A program made the position numbers and the translations under genes. This document shows positions 42,015 through 51,486 of a stretch of DNA of 60,080 nt, piece by piece. Origin of the DNA: Pseudomonadota bacterium (GTDB lineage Bacteria; Pseudomonadota; Gammaproteobacteria; Burkholderiales; Rhodocyclaceae). How positions within the stretch are numbered: position 1 is the stretch's first letter; each line of letters opens with the position of its first letter. The notes under the pieces are model-generated. The model was not told where the DNA came from. It saw only the letters and a program-made list of their open reading frames with translations, and searched no databases. The DNA lies in NCBI GenBank assembly GCA_018262195.1, contig JAGTRS010000023.1, forward strand, positions 1-60,080, in the 5' to 3' direction.

Positions 42015-42692
42015 ATGCTGATTCGATTCGCCACCCTATTGTTTCTCCTCGCCCTTGCCCCGTGGACCAAGGCAGCCGAGACCGATATCGTCATAGACAC
42101 CGCGGAACGTTACGTCCGCCTGCAGACACAGGGCATTCCCGGCAAAGTACAGATCAGCATGGGCCAGCTCGATGTCAGCCGCCTGCCCCCCTGCTCCGCT
42201 CATGAAGCGTTCTCGCCACCTGGCACGCGCATGAGCGGCAAAACGCATATTGGCGTCCGCTGCCTCGGTCCGAATATCTGGAGTGTTCTGGTTCCCGTCC
42301 AGGTTGCCATCAGCGGCAACTACCTCACCACTACCCGCCCCCTGGTTGCCGGACAAGCGATCACGGTCGGCGATATCGCGGTGCGTACGGGGGATTTATC
42401 CGCACTGCCAACCGGCGTTGTTACCGACCCCAAATCTGCGATCGGCAAGACACTTCGCAACTCTCTGGGATCTGGACAGCCGCTGCGTAGCGACCAACTT
42501 CTCGCTCCGCTCGTCATTCGTCAAGGACAAACCGTACGCGTCATCTCGGCAGGCCCGGGTTTTGCTGTAAGTGCCGAAGGCAAGGCGATGAATAATGCAG
42601 CCGAAGGTCAACTGGCACAGATCAGGATGGCTTCCGGACAAACCGTCAGTGGAATTGCCAAAGCCGACGGTAGTGTGGAAGTTTCTTTTTAG
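42015..42692 (+). CDS. flgA: P-ring assembly chaperone FlgA
   Basis: 225 residues from the ATG at 42015, which directly starts a signal peptide (MLIRFATLLFLLALAPWTKA). The SAF domain in the C-terminal half has TTRPLVAGQAITVGDI and ends NAAEGQLAQIRMASGQTVSGIAKADGSV, as in FlgA. It guides FlgI polymerisation in the periplasm. Earlier in-frame starts would mask the signal peptide. Divergent from flgB; flgM follows after 63 bases. Confidence 0.93.
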   Translation: MLIRFATLLFLLALAPWTKAAETDIVIDTAERYVRLQTQGIPGKVQISMGQLDVSRLPPCSAHEAFSPPGTRMSGKTHIGVRCLGPNIWSVLVPVQVAISGNYLTTTRPLVAGQAITVGDIAVRTGDLSALPTGVVTDPKSAIGKTLRNSLGSGQPLRSDQLLAPLVIRQGQTVRVISAGPGFAVSAEGKAMNNAAEGQLAQIRMASGQTVSGIAKADGSVEVSF

Positions 42693-42694
42693 GC

Positions 42695-42721
42695 TAAAGT
42701 TCTGACTTCTTCTGTCGTTAA
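42695..42721 (+). promoter_or_regulatory. Sigma-28 (FliA) promoter of flgMN
   Basis: TAAAGTTC, 11 bases, GTCGTTAA: one base off in the GCCG core, spacing exact. It begins two bases after the flgA stop. FliA would thus drive its own antagonist, the classical feedback; read-through from flgA could provide early FlgM. Confidence 0.8.
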
Positions 42722-42755
42722 CAGGATTGAGTTAAAAAGTTTTGAGAAGACCATC

Positions 42756-43040
42756 ATGAAAATCGACAGCAGTTTCAAACCGACAACCGCCGGCCTGCAA
42801 AGCAAGCCAGCCCCTGCTCCGGCTGCCCAGGCACCGGCTGCCCAGGAGGCGGTCAGCCTCAGCCAGGTCGCTGGCAGCATGCATGCGAGCGAAAAACCGC
42901 CAGTCAACTCGGCGCGCATTCAGGAAATCAAACAGGCCATTTCGGAAGGTCGCTTCACGATCAACCCAGAAGCCATCGCCGACCGCCTGATTGAATCCGC
43001 ACGCGATCTGGTCAACAGCAGCGGCAAGCGCCAGGCCTGA
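42756..43040 (+). CDS. flgM: Anti-sigma-28 factor FlgM
   Basis: 94 residues. The N-terminal half is disordered and Ala/Pro-rich (with a PAAQ/APAAQ repeat); the C-terminal half holds the sigma-28-binding region VNSARIQEIKQAISEGRFTINPEAIADRLIESARDL. FlgM binds FliA in the cytoplasm and is secreted once the hook is finished, releasing FliA for fliC, flgKL and che genes. Stop and flgN start overlap (TGATG). Confidence 0.95.
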   Translation: MKIDSSFKPTTAGLQSKPAPAPAAQAPAAQEAVSLSQVAGSMHASEKPPVNSARIQEIKQAISEGRFTINPEAIADRLIESARDLVNSSGKRQA

Positions 43041-43504
43041 TGTCCATCCTCGCGGGAATCATTGAAAGGGAAATCGATCTGGTTTCCCGTTTCATAGCGG
43101 CGTTGAACGAAGAACAGGACTGCCTGAAGCAGGCGGAACCAGCGCCACTGCCCGGCCTCGGCGTGACCAAGGCTGAGTTGGTTGAACAAATGAATGCGCT
43201 TGAAAACGAGCGCATGGCAGCCATCGGCGAAGCCGGAAAGCCGAGCGGCCGCGCCTCCATGGAAAATTGGCTGACGAATAACCCCTCAGATACTGCTGCA
43301 GCCCTCAACTGGAAAAAGTTGCTGGACTTGGCACGTGAAGCCAAGAGCCTGCATGAGCTGAACGGCAGTCTGGTTGAGATGCACCTCAAGAACACCGCTG
43401 AGGCCTTGGTCATCCTGACTCAGCAAGCCAACCGAACATCGCTTTACGGTTCCAGCGGGCAGGCCATGCCAGACACCGGTAGCCGGATTGTAGACTCGGC
43501 CTGA
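43040..43504 (+). CDS. flgN: Export chaperone FlgN
   Basis: 154 residues, helical. Starts with a long helix (ILAGIIEREIDLVSRFIAALNEEQDCL) followed by a second helix with LVEQMNALENERMAAIGEAG, the FlgN layout. It is the chaperone for FlgK and FlgL. Coupled to flgM by overlapping stop and start; convergent with motD, with 15 bases between. Confidence 0.9.
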   Translation: MSILAGIIEREIDLVSRFIAALNEEQDCLKQAEPAPLPGLGVTKAELVEQMNALENERMAAIGEAGKPSGRASMENWLTNNPSDTAAALNWKKLLDLAREAKSLHELNGSLVEMHLKNTAEALVILTQQANRTSLYGSSGQAMPDTGSRIVDSA

Positions 43505-43519
43505 ACGGTCTTCAGCCTG

Positions 43520-44320
43520 CTACTGCCCTACCGGGCGACCATCCTTGAGCTCAGTGGGCTCTTCTGGCCGGTTTGAGTCGATCATGATGCTCACCCGACG
43601 ATTTCTGGCCCGGCCTTCCACCGTTGTATTGGTCTCGAGCGGACGCGTCTCGCCATAACCAATCGCTGTCAGGCGCTCCGCACCCACGCCACCATCGTTG
43701 AATAGCCGCAACACAGTTGTCGCCCGCATGGCCGACAGTTCCCAATTGGAAGGGAACTGCGGGGTGGCAATGGGCACGTTATCGGTGTGCCCCTCGATCG
43801 TGATCGGGAAGTCCGATGCGGCCAGTACCTTGGCAATCGCCAGCATGGCGCTGATGGATGCCGGCTGCAGTTTGGCCTGCCCTGCGGGAAAAAGAATGCT
43901 GTCGTTGATTTCAATCGTCACGCCACGACTGGTTTCAAGCAAGCGAACCTTTCCCTGGGCGACCAAGGGCTGCAAGGCGTCCATGATATCGGTGGCGACA
44001 TTCTTCATTTTCTGTCGCTGCTCGACTTTCTTCTCTTCCAGCTTTCTCTGTTCCGGCAGTTTATCCGGCTTGGCGATCGGCTTGACCGGCAACAGCGGGG
44101 CACCTTGGATGACTGCAATCGGCTGCCCGCCTGGTTCTCCTGTTACATTCTTGAAGGCATTGGTCAGCGAATTGGATAGAACCTTGTATTTGCCCTCGTT
44201 AACCGAAGAGATTGCATACATCACTACGAAGAATGCAAAAAGCAGGGTGATGAAATCGGCGTAGGAGACAAGCCAGCGCTCGTGATTTTCGTGCTCTTCC
44301 TCACGACGACGACGAGCCAT
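43520..44320 (-). CDS. motD: Stator protein MotD (MotB family)
   Basis: 266 residues. One membrane helix near the N-terminus with the proton-binding aspartate in SYADFITLLFAFFVVMYAIS, a plug/linker segment, and a C-terminal OmpA-like peptidoglycan-binding domain (ITIEGHTDNVP, then SNWELSAMRATTV and NRRVSIMI). It anchors the stator to the wall. Paired with motC, which its start overlaps by one base; the pair follows fliA as motCD does near the chemotaxis genes of Pseudomonas. Confidence 0.93.
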   Translation of the reverse strand: MARRRREEEHENHERWLVSYADFITLLFAFFVVMYAISSVNEGKYKVLSNSLTNAFKNVTGEPGGQPIAVIQGAPLLPVKPIAKPDKLPEQRKLEEKKVEQRQKMKNVATDIMDALQPLVAQGKVRLLETSRGVTIEINDSILFPAGQAKLQPASISAMLAIAKVLAASDFPITIEGHTDNVPIATPQFPSNWELSAMRATTVLRLFNDGGVGAERLTAIGYGETRPLETNTTVEGRARNRRVSIMIDSNRPEEPTELKDGRPVGQ

Positions 44321-45060
44321 TAGTTCAGGTAGCCTTTCAGACGGCCTTCAATGATTCGAGGATTGTCGCCCACGGCAATGCCAACCAGTCCATCGACCAG
44401 CATTTCGCGAGTGGAGACCATCCGCAGAATATAGTACTTGAGCTTGGCAGCGATCGGCAGATAGACCAGATTGGCCAGACCGACACCATAGATCGTCGCC
44501 ACGAAAGCAACGGCGATTCCCGCCCCCAGTTTGGTTGGATCTGACAGGTTTTCCATCACATGGATCAGGCCCATTACCGCGCCAAGAATCCCGATGGTCG
44601 GCGAATAACCACCGGCTGCCTCCCATATTTTTGCGGATTGGCGCCACTCATCTTCGAAGGTATTGATTTCGACTTCGAGCAATTCGCGGATGCGCTCCGG
44701 ATCTGCGCCATCCACCAGCAACTGCAAGCCCCTGCGGGCGAACTCATCCTTGATCGCCGGAATATAGTTCTCCAGTGCGAGCAATCCTTCTCGCCGCGAG
44801 AGCTGACTCCAGTTCAGAATCTGTTCGATCAGGCGCTTCTGCTCGATAACCGGCGGCACCCAAACCCATTTGACCATCTTCATGCCACGCCTGAAGATAT
44901 GAATCGGGCTCTGCAACAATACCGCGCCCAAAGTCCCCCCCAGAACGATCAGCAAGGCTGTCGGCTGCACCAGCGAACCAACGTGGCCACCTTCGAGGAT
45001 TTGCCCGCCAATGATGGCAAACAGCCCTATGGCGATACCGGCCAGACTGATCTTATCCAT
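44320..45060 (-). CDS. motC: Stator protein MotC (MotA family)
   Basis: 246 residues. Four membrane helices; the cytoplasmic loop between helices 2 and 3 has RREGLLALENY and LLVDGADPERIRELLE, and the proline-bearing helices are IWEAAGGYSPTIGILGAVMGLIHVM and VALIYG-like VAFVATIYGVGLANL. With MotD it conducts protons to turn the motor. The ATG at 45060 overlaps the fliA stop (ATGA). No second MotAB pair is in the window. Confidence 0.94.
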   Translation of the reverse strand: MDKISLAGIAIGLFAIIGGQILEGGHVGSLVQPTALLIVLGGTLGAVLLQSPIHIFRRGMKMVKWVWVPPVIEQKRLIEQILNWSQLSRREGLLALENYIPAIKDEFARRGLQLLVDGADPERIRELLEVEINTFEDEWRQSAKIWEAAGGYSPTIGILGAVMGLIHVMENLSDPTKLGAGIAVAFVATIYGVGLANLVYLPIAAKLKYYILRMVSTREMLVDGLVGIAVGDNPRIIEGRLKGYLN

Positions 45061-45806
45061 CAAGCCTTCTCCTTGCGGCGCTTTGCAGCCTTCGGAATCT
45101 CTCCGACGATCTGACTGCGCAGACGTGCAATGGCCTGGCTATGCAACTGACAGACTCGGGACTCGGTGACGCCCATGACTTCACCGATCTCCCGCAGATT
45201 GAGATCCTGCTCGTAATACAGGGCCATCATCAGCTTTTCCCGTTCAGGAAGCGCACCAATGGCCGCGACCAACAGGGCCTTGACACTCTGGTCCTCAAGA
45301 ATTGAGGCTGGGTCGGCCGCATTGTCGGTCAGGTGGCGCTCAAGGAAATCCTCGTCGCCATCGCCGGCCAAGTCGTCAAAATAGACCAATTGATGTCCGC
45401 GCGCATCTTGCAGCGTTTTTTGGTAGTCAGCGAGCGACATACCAAGCGCCTCGGCCAGTTCCTTCTCGGATGGTACCCGGCCATGTTCGTGCTCAAGCTG
45501 ATTGATCGCCGTCTCTATTCGTCGCAATTCGCGCCGAAGACTGCGCGGCAACCAGTCGTTTTCTCGCAAGCCGTCAAGCATGCCCCCACGGATACGCTGC
45601 GTGGCGTAAGTCTCGAATTGGGCGCCAAAACCTTCCTGAAAACGATCAATCGCATCGAGCAAGCCGATCATGCCGTTCTGGACCAAATCGTCGAACTGAA
45701 CACTGGGTGGCAGTCTGGCCATCAAATGATAGGCGATACGCTTCACCAGCGGCACGAAGCGCTGAACCAACTGATCCCTGTCTGGCTGCCCGGCAGCGGT
45801 ATACAT
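45060..45806 (-). CDS. fliA: Flagellar sigma factor FliA (sigma-28)
   Basis: 248 residues. Region 2 (VQNGMIGLLDAIDRFQEGFGAQFETYATQRIRGGMLD spread over about 45-82) contains the core-binding and -10 recognition helices; region 4 ends with LREIGEVMGVTESRVCQLHSQAIARLR, the -35-binding HTH. It directs late flagellar genes and is held by FlgM. The ATG at 45806 overlaps the flhG stop and the stop overlaps motC, so it sits in a tightly coupled run. Five promoters matching its consensus are in the window. Confidence 0.96.
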   Translation of the reverse strand: MYTAAGQPDRDQLVQRFVPLVKRIAYHLMARLPPSVQFDDLVQNGMIGLLDAIDRFQEGFGAQFETYATQRIRGGMLDGLRENDWLPRSLRRELRRIETAINQLEHEHGRVPSEKELAEALGMSLADYQKTLQDARGHQLVYFDDLAGDGDEDFLERHLTDNAADPASILEDQSVKALLVAAIGALPEREKLMMALYYEQDLNLREIGEVMGVTESRVCQLHSQAIARLRSQIVGEIPKAAKRRKEKA

Positions 45807-46696
45807 CAAGCTCGTAGTACGTTGGGTGTTATGCGTTGGCTCAAGTGTAGCAGTTGCTGCATGAAATGCTCGACCCCTCCGGCTTCGCTTTCGCTGCGCT
45901 GCCAGTAAAGCATGTCAGAGGCAATATCGCGAAACGCGGCGGCTGCAAGTGAATCGGGCGCTTGAACAAGCACGGGCCGACCCAGTTGTGCGGATTGGCG
46001 GAGCGCCTCGTCGAGCGGAATTGCGCCGGCGTAATCCAGACGAGCAATCCCTCGCTGTGCAGCTACCTGAGCAATATTTTCGAAAATTGACCGGGCATCA
46101 GGCTGGCTACGTACCTTGTTAACCAGAATCCGGAAATGCTTGCGAGAAAACGCATGGCTGACCTTCTTGATCAACGAGTAGGCTTCGGTAATCGACGCAC
46201 TGCTCCCGGAGAGGACGACGACCGCCTCCTGCGCCGCCAGCCCGAAGGGAGAAAACCCATTGGGATGGGCCATGCTGGCATCGACCAGAATGACGTCGAT
46301 TGGCCGCTCCAGCCCCGACATTGCATCAAGCAGGGTTTGCTGTTGCGGCAATGACAAGCGACCGAGTTTCTTCACCGCACGCGCCGCCGGCATAACCCGC
46401 AGCCCATGCATGGGCTGAAGCAGCACCTGGGACAGAGGGAGTTCACGCTGCACGACATTCAACAGATCGTTTCGCGCGACCAAACCAAAGGTAGACGCGA
46501 TGTCGTCACCCGGCGCGTGCTCGTCAATGATCAGCACCTCTTTGCCAAGGCGAGCCAGCGCTACACCGATATTGGCCACCGCAACGCTACGCCCGACACC
46601 TTCGCAACCGGCAACGAAAGTGACCACTTGCAACTGCTGACCACCGCCCAATAGGCGACGCAGGCCAGCTGCCTGATCGACGCGAAAATCAGCCAC
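45806..46696 (-). CDS. flhG: MinD-like ATPase FlhG/FleN, flagellar number regulator
   Basis: 296 residues from GTG 46696. GGAGG (46702-46706) stands five bases before this GTG and the resulting start MADFRVDQAAGLRRLL matches the FlhG N-terminus; an ATG 30 bases earlier lacks a ribosome site. The P-loop is unusual: GCEGVGRS where most family members have KGGVGKT, so the signature and catalytic lysines are both altered (arginine at the second). FlhG normally restrains FlhF and the master regulator to keep one polar flagellum. Overlaps flhF and fliA. Confidence 0.9.
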   Translation of the reverse strand: MADFRVDQAAGLRRLLGGGQQLQVVTFVAGCEGVGRSVAVANIGVALARLGKEVLIIDEHAPGDDIASTFGLVARNDLLNVVQRELPLSQVLLQPMHGLRVMPAARAVKKLGRLSLPQQQTLLDAMSGLERPIDVILVDASMAHPNGFSPFGLAAQEAVVVLSGSSASITEAYSLIKKVSHAFSRKHFRILVNKVRSQPDARSIFENIAQVAAQRGIARLDYAGAIPLDEALRQSAQLGRPVLVQAPDSLAAAAFRDIASDMLYWQRSESEAGGVEHFMQQLLHLSQRITPNVLRA

Positions 46697-48149
46697 GACG
46701 TCCTCCGACCGCAACCATGCCGGCATTCGCCATCATCAGCGCCGGCTCCACACCATCAAATTTGTGGGGAGAGCTTTCCGGCACATCCTTGAAGGCGCGA
46801 TGCAACAAGTAGCTGCGGTTAGGCAGATGCAGGTCTTCCGGCACGCGCTGACCATTCGATACGTACAAAAGCTTGAGGCTGTGACGCATGATCACGTCAA
46901 GGGCGGTGGCCAGGCTGGCCGCTTCATCGATCTTGGTCAGAATGCAACCGGCCAAGGTATCGCCGGCATAGGCCCGTACCACATCGTCCAGCGTATCCCC
47001 GCGTGACGTCGAATTCAGCAGCAGCAGACGCTTCACATCGCAGCCTGCCAGCATGTCGGTCAATTCTGGCACCAGTTTGTCCTTCTGGCTCATGCCCATG
47101 GTGTCGATCAGGACCATGTGCTTGTGCTGCAGCTCAACCAATGTCTGGCGCAACTCTGTCGCATCCTTGACCAGATGGACCGAAACACCAAGAATGCGAC
47201 CGTAGATGCGGAGTTGCTCGTGCGCTCCGATACGGTAGCCGTCAGTGGTAACCAACGCGACCTTGCTCGGGCCATGACGCAATACACAACGCGCCGCCAG
47301 CTTCGCAGTCGTTGTTGTCTTGCCAACACCGGTTGGTCCAACCAGTGCGTAAACACCACCCCGATCGACGATATCGTTTTCGTTGCCTATGGTGGTCAAC
47401 GAACGGTCAGCAGCCCCCTTCACCCAAGCCATGGCTTCAAGGTTGTTCATTTCGTGAGGCAAGTCGGCAAGCAGATCGCGCGAAAACTGCGGCGAGAATC
47501 CGGCGTCGAGCATCTGGCGCAGGATTTCTGTCTTCACCGGCTCAGAGCGGGCGACCTCACCCCAGGCAAAGCCAGCCAGATGCTGCTCGACAATCCGACG
47601 CAGCGAACGAATTTCTTCCATGACCTCCATCGGCACAACTTCAGCCTCTGGACGACGCTGTGGCGCTGCCTGTGTTGGCGCCGGCGCGGGTTGTGGCGCC
47701 GGATTTGCTACGGGACGCTGCGGAGCAACAGGTACCGCCCCCGAGCGACCAAGATCCAGATTGCGCAAAGCGCCATTTTTCGGGATGCCTGCGTTCACCT
47801 GACCAACAGGCCTCTGAGCGGCGGGCTGCGGCGCAACAGATGGACGAGGTGCCTGAGGCACAGTCGACGTGACCGGCGGCGTCGGCTGCGAGATGCGAGC
47901 TCGAGCCGAGTTCAATACAACACGGTAGTCATCATCGAACTCGTTCGTCTGCGGGCGCCGTTCTGGCGGGGCTCGATCAGCGACGGGCGTCGGCACGATC
48001 ATCGCCATGTCGCGCGCGGCGACGGCCATGATCTCGACGCCACCAGGAACTCCCCGATTGGACAGGATGATCGCATCGTTACCGAGCGTTTCCTTCACTT
48101 TTCTCAAGGCATCCCGTGCATTGGCCGCGATAAATTTTCTGACGTTCAT
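46689..48149 (-). CDS. flhF: SRP-family GTPase FlhF, flagellar placement
   Basis: 486 residues. N-terminal basic domain (MNVRKFIAANARDALRKVKETLG), a long Pro/Ala-rich linker (about 75-160), then the NG domain: P-loop GPTGVGKTTTTAKLAAR, TTDGYRIGAHEQLRIYG, DTMGMSQ and TKIDEA. FlhF is an SRP-like GTPase marking the pole where FliF assembles. ATGA overlap with flhA and a GGAGG ribosome site support the start. Confidence 0.95.
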   Translation of the reverse strand: MNVRKFIAANARDALRKVKETLGNDAIILSNRGVPGGVEIMAVAARDMAMIVPTPVADRAPPERRPQTNEFDDDYRVVLNSARARISQPTPPVTSTVPQAPRPSVAPQPAAQRPVGQVNAGIPKNGALRNLDLGRSGAVPVAPQRPVANPAPQPAPAPTQAAPQRRPEAEVVPMEVMEEIRSLRRIVEQHLAGFAWGEVARSEPVKTEILRQMLDAGFSPQFSRDLLADLPHEMNNLEAMAWVKGAADRSLTTIGNENDIVDRGGVYALVGPTGVGKTTTTAKLAARCVLRHGPSKVALVTTDGYRIGAHEQLRIYGRILGVSVHLVKDATELRQTLVELQHKHMVLIDTMGMSQKDKLVPELTDMLAGCDVKRLLLLNSTSRGDTLDDVVRAYAGDTLAGCILTKIDEAASLATALDVIMRHSLKLLYVSNGQRVPEDLHLPNRSYLLHRAFKDVPESSPHKFDGVEPALMMANAGMVAVGGRRG

Positions 48150-50230
48150 GTTCTACCTCCGATGATCGAGGTCACCTTAATAATTCGGTTTTCAGGCACT
48201 TCGTTGTGTGACAGCACCTTCAACTGAGGAATGGTGCGGCGCAGGAATCTGGAAAGAAGCAAGCGCAGGCTTGCCGGCACCAGCAGCACAGCCGGCAGTC
48301 CAAGCCCTTCCTGGCGCTCAGCCGCTGCGGCTGTTTCGCGGACCAGCGTATCAGCCAGGCCAGGTTCAAAACTGGTATTTTCAGAGCCGCCAGAAACCGC
48401 CTGCGACAACAGGCGCTCAAGCGTTGGGTCAAGCGACATTACCTGCATTTCACTATTTCCGGGGAATAGCTGCTGAACGATCGCCCGGCCAAGCGCCATG
48501 CGCACCTGGGTCGATAGTTCGTCGGCATTCTGGGTACGTGTAGCGTGGTCAGCCAAGGTTTCCATGATGGTCCGCATGTCACGGATATGGACGCCCTCTT
48601 CAAGCATCGCGTGCAGCACTTTTTGCAGGATGCCGAGTGGCAGGATCTTGGGCACCAGATCTTCAACCAGTTTCGGCATTTCCTTGGCCAAGTGATCGAG
48701 CAACTGCTGAACTTCCTGACGACCGAGCAATTCACCCGCATGGGTCAGAATCAGGTGATTGAGGTGTGTCGCAACGACCGTCGAGGCATCGACCACCGTA
48801 TAGCCATATGCTTGGGCCTGGTCGCGCTGACCTGCATCAATCCAGGTTGCCGGCAGACCAAAGGCGGGGTCCTTGGTGGTGGTGCCATTGAGCGTTCCTG
48901 CCACCCGCCCTGGATTGATGGCCAGATACTGTCCGGCATAGGCCTCGCCCTGCCCTACTTCCACTCCTTTGAGCAGAATCCGGTAGGCGTTTGGCTTTAG
49001 TTCCAGGTTGTCACGAATATGAACTGGGGAAACCAGAAAACCGACTTCCTGTGCAAATTTTTTGCGAATACCGCGAATACGACGCAACAATTCGCCGTCC
49101 TGCGACTTGTCGACCAACGGAATGAGCCGGTAGCCGACTTCCAATCCAAGCACATCCAAAGCGGCCACATCGTTCCAGCTCGCCTCCAAGGCCTCCGGAA
49201 CAGCTGCTGGGGCGACAGGAACAGGGGTTGCAACAACGCGCTTCTCGGCCTGCGACATGGTCCAGGCGAACCAGCCAAGGGAAGAAGCCAGCAGCAGGAA
49301 GACGAGATTCGGCATCCCGGGAATCAGACCAAGGAAGCCCACAATGGCAGCCGTCACACCGAGAACCTTGGCGCTACGGAACATCTGCCCCATGACCTGC
49401 TGGCCGATATCCCGATCATCGGAAACCCGGGTTACCACCATGCCGGCTGCAATGGAGATGATCAGCCCAGGGATCTGGGCAACCAGACCATCACCAATCG
49501 TCAGCAGCGTATAGTTCTTGGCGGCCTGCGCCAATTCCATGTTGTGCTGCAGCACCCCAACAATCAAACCGCCAATGACATTGAGCAGCATGATGATGAT
49601 GCCGGCTACGGCATCGCCTCGCACGAACTTCGAGGCACCATCCATGGAACCGAAAAACTCGGCTTCCCGCGAAATTTCCGTCCGGCGCTTGCGCGCCTCA
49701 TCCTCACCGATCAGACCGGCGTTCAGATCAGCATCGATTGCCATCTGCTTACCCGGCATTGCATCGAGTGTGAAGCGAGCCGAGACTTCAGCCACCCGAC
49801 CAGCGCCCTTGGTGATCACGACGAAATTGATGACCACAAGAATCAGGAAAACCATGATGCCGACGGCAAAATTTCCACCGACCAGGAAATGCCCGAAGGC
49901 CTCGATCACCTTGCCTGCTGCATCCGGGCCGTTGTGTCCTTCAAGCATCACCACCCGGGTCGAAGCCACGTTCAGCGACAAACGTAGTAGCGTGGTAACC
50001 AGTAGCACGGTCGGGAAGACCGAAAACTCAAGTGTTTTTTGAGTATTGACCGCAACCAGCAAAACCAGCACCGAAATTGCGATGTTGAACGTAAAGAAAA
50101 CATCCAGCGCGAAAGCTGGCAGTGGCAACACCATCATCGCCAGGATCATCAGGATCAGGACGGGTGCCGCTAGCTGGGTCGCATTCATGCGCCCCAGAAA
50201 GCCCTGCAAGCCAAGTGACGAGGCGGCCAT
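48146..50230 (-). CDS. flhA: Export gate protein FlhA
   Basis: 694 residues. The N-terminal half has eight predicted membrane helices with the FHIPEP signature region around TKGAGRVAEVSARFTLDAMPGKQMAIDADLNAG (about 140-172); the C-terminal half is the cytoplasmic nonamer ring that receives chaperone-substrate complexes. It couples the proton gradient to export. Follows flhB with no spacer and overlaps flhF. Confidence 0.97.
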   Translation of the reverse strand: MAASSLGLQGFLGRMNATQLAAPVLILMILAMMVLPLPAFALDVFFTFNIAISVLVLLVAVNTQKTLEFSVFPTVLLVTTLLRLSLNVASTRVVMLEGHNGPDAAGKVIEAFGHFLVGGNFAVGIMVFLILVVINFVVITKGAGRVAEVSARFTLDAMPGKQMAIDADLNAGLIGEDEARKRRTEISREAEFFGSMDGASKFVRGDAVAGIIIMLLNVIGGLIVGVLQHNMELAQAAKNYTLLTIGDGLVAQIPGLIISIAAGMVVTRVSDDRDIGQQVMGQMFRSAKVLGVTAAIVGFLGLIPGMPNLVFLLLASSLGWFAWTMSQAEKRVVATPVPVAPAAVPEALEASWNDVAALDVLGLEVGYRLIPLVDKSQDGELLRRIRGIRKKFAQEVGFLVSPVHIRDNLELKPNAYRILLKGVEVGQGEAYAGQYLAINPGRVAGTLNGTTTKDPAFGLPATWIDAGQRDQAQAYGYTVVDASTVVATHLNHLILTHAGELLGRQEVQQLLDHLAKEMPKLVEDLVPKILPLGILQKVLHAMLEEGVHIRDMRTIMETLADHATRTQNADELSTQVRMALGRAIVQQLFPGNSEMQVMSLDPTLERLLSQAVSGGSENTSFEPGLADTLVRETAAAAERQEGLGLPAVLLVPASLRLLLSRFLRRTIPQLKVLSHNEVPENRIIKVTSIIGGRT

Positions 50231-51370
50231 TTACGCAGCCTCCGGAACAAGTTCGGGCGGCACCGGCAAATCTCGCGGCGGCACCGGGTAGACTCCGCCC
50301 ATCTGACGCCAGTTGGCCAGTTGATAGATATAAGCAAGAACCTCCGCAACTGCGTTGTACAGGGCGGAGGGGATTTCTGTGTCGAGTTCGGAATGTTTAT
50401 ACAAGGCACGCGCCAAAGGCGGTGCCTCCATAATCGGCACCGCGTTCTCGTTGGCGATTTCTTTTATCTTCAATGCCACTGCGCCAACGCCTTTCGCCAC
50501 CACCTTGGGAGCTCCCATGCCCGTCTGATAGACGAGGGCAACCGCGTAATGCGTCGGGTTGGTCACCACAACATTAGCCTTGGGCACCGCAGACATCATG
50601 CGCTTGCGAGCTGCCTGCATCTGAAGACTGCGGATGCGACCCTTGACGTGAGGATCGCCCATCATTTCCTTCATTTCCTGCTTGACCTCTTCCTTGGTCA
50701 TCTTCAGCTTGTCAAAGTACTGCCAAAGCTGGAATGGCACATCGGCAGCAACGACCAGAATCAGAGTAGCAACCAGAATCAGGAAAGAAAAAGAGACCAG
50801 ATGCCCCGCGTGTGCAAGACCCATTTCAAGGGGCTCGCCCAGCAAACCAAAGATCTCGTCACGCTCTTTCCAGACCAGCAAGACAGCAACACCACCAACC
50901 AATACCGCCTTGAGGACAGCCTTGCCCAACTCCATCAAGCTGCCCCAGGAGAACATCCGGCCAAAACCAGACAGCGGGTTCAGGCGATTGAGATCAGGAA
51001 CCAGTGCCTTGGGGGAAAACACCCAAGCATTCAGGAAAAATGGGGGCAGGATAGCCGCCACCAACAACAGACCAAGCAGTGGGGAAAAAACGAAAAGGGC
51101 ATCACCCGAAATTTCCGCAAGACGGGGCAGCATCATGTCCGGATCGCGCATGTACTGTGACTCGACAGTAAAACCCTTCTGCATGATCGCCAGAGAGCGC
51201 TGCACGAACCAGCCACCCATCATCCAGAAAGTAGCACCAGCAACAGCCAGCACCAGAAACGTGGCAAGTTCGCGGGAATGGGGGACCTGACCCTGTTCGC
51301 GGGCCTGCTCGATTCGCCTGCTGGTAGGCTCTTCAGTTTTCTCGAGGTCGCTATCTTCCGCCATAGCCAT
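50231..51370 (-). CDS. flhB: Export switch protein FlhB
   Basis: 379 residues. Starts EDSDLEKTEEPTSRRIEQAREQGQ, four membrane helices, and a cytoplasmic domain with the self-cleavage site NPTHYAVAL (N-P about residue 269). FlhB changes export specificity from hook to filament after FliK contact. Two in-frame ATGs (51370 and 51364) are possible; the second matches the usual MAED start. Compare the free FlhB C-terminal paralogue at 16268. Confidence 0.97.
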   Translation of the reverse strand: MAMAEDSDLEKTEEPTSRRIEQAREQGQVPHSRELATFLVLAVAGATFWMMGGWFVQRSLAIMQKGFTVESQYMRDPDMMLPRLAEISGDALFVFSPLLGLLLVAAILPPFFLNAWVFSPKALVPDLNRLNPLSGFGRMFSWGSLMELGKAVLKAVLVGGVAVLLVWKERDEIFGLLGEPLEMGLAHAGHLVSFSFLILVATLILVVAADVPFQLWQYFDKLKMTKEEVKQEMKEMMGDPHVKGRIRSLQMQAARKRMMSAVPKANVVVTNPTHYAVALVYQTGMGAPKVVAKGVGAVALKIKEIANENAVPIMEAPPLARALYKHSELDTEIPSALYNAVAEVLAYIYQLANWRQMGGVYPVPPRDLPVPPELVPEAA

Positions 51371-51390
51371 CTTTGGTAAGTGTTGTGGCT

Positions 51391-51396
51391 ATTATA
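51391..51396 (-). promoter_or_regulatory. -10 box before flhB
   Basis: A perfect TATAAT on the minus strand 20 bases before the first flhB ATG, with an AT-rich spacer but only a weak -35 match. No GG-N10-GC or TAAA-N15-GCCG site faces flhB, so this housekeeping-type element is the best candidate for the flhB-A-F-G-fliA-motCD run. The 51371-51486 gap shows nothing else. Confidence 0.4.
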
Positions 51397-51486
51397 GGAA
51401 AAAACTAGAAAAATTAAAGAGGTACGTGAGTTTATTTAGCCTGTTTCTCAAATGCCGACTGCAAGCTCATGACAACAGAGTAAACC

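Noticed and set aside
47118..49987. Open frames of 369 and 322 codons on the plus strand, antisense to flhF and flhA
   Set aside because: No start signals and no recognisable fold; flhF and flhA are unambiguous on the minus strand.
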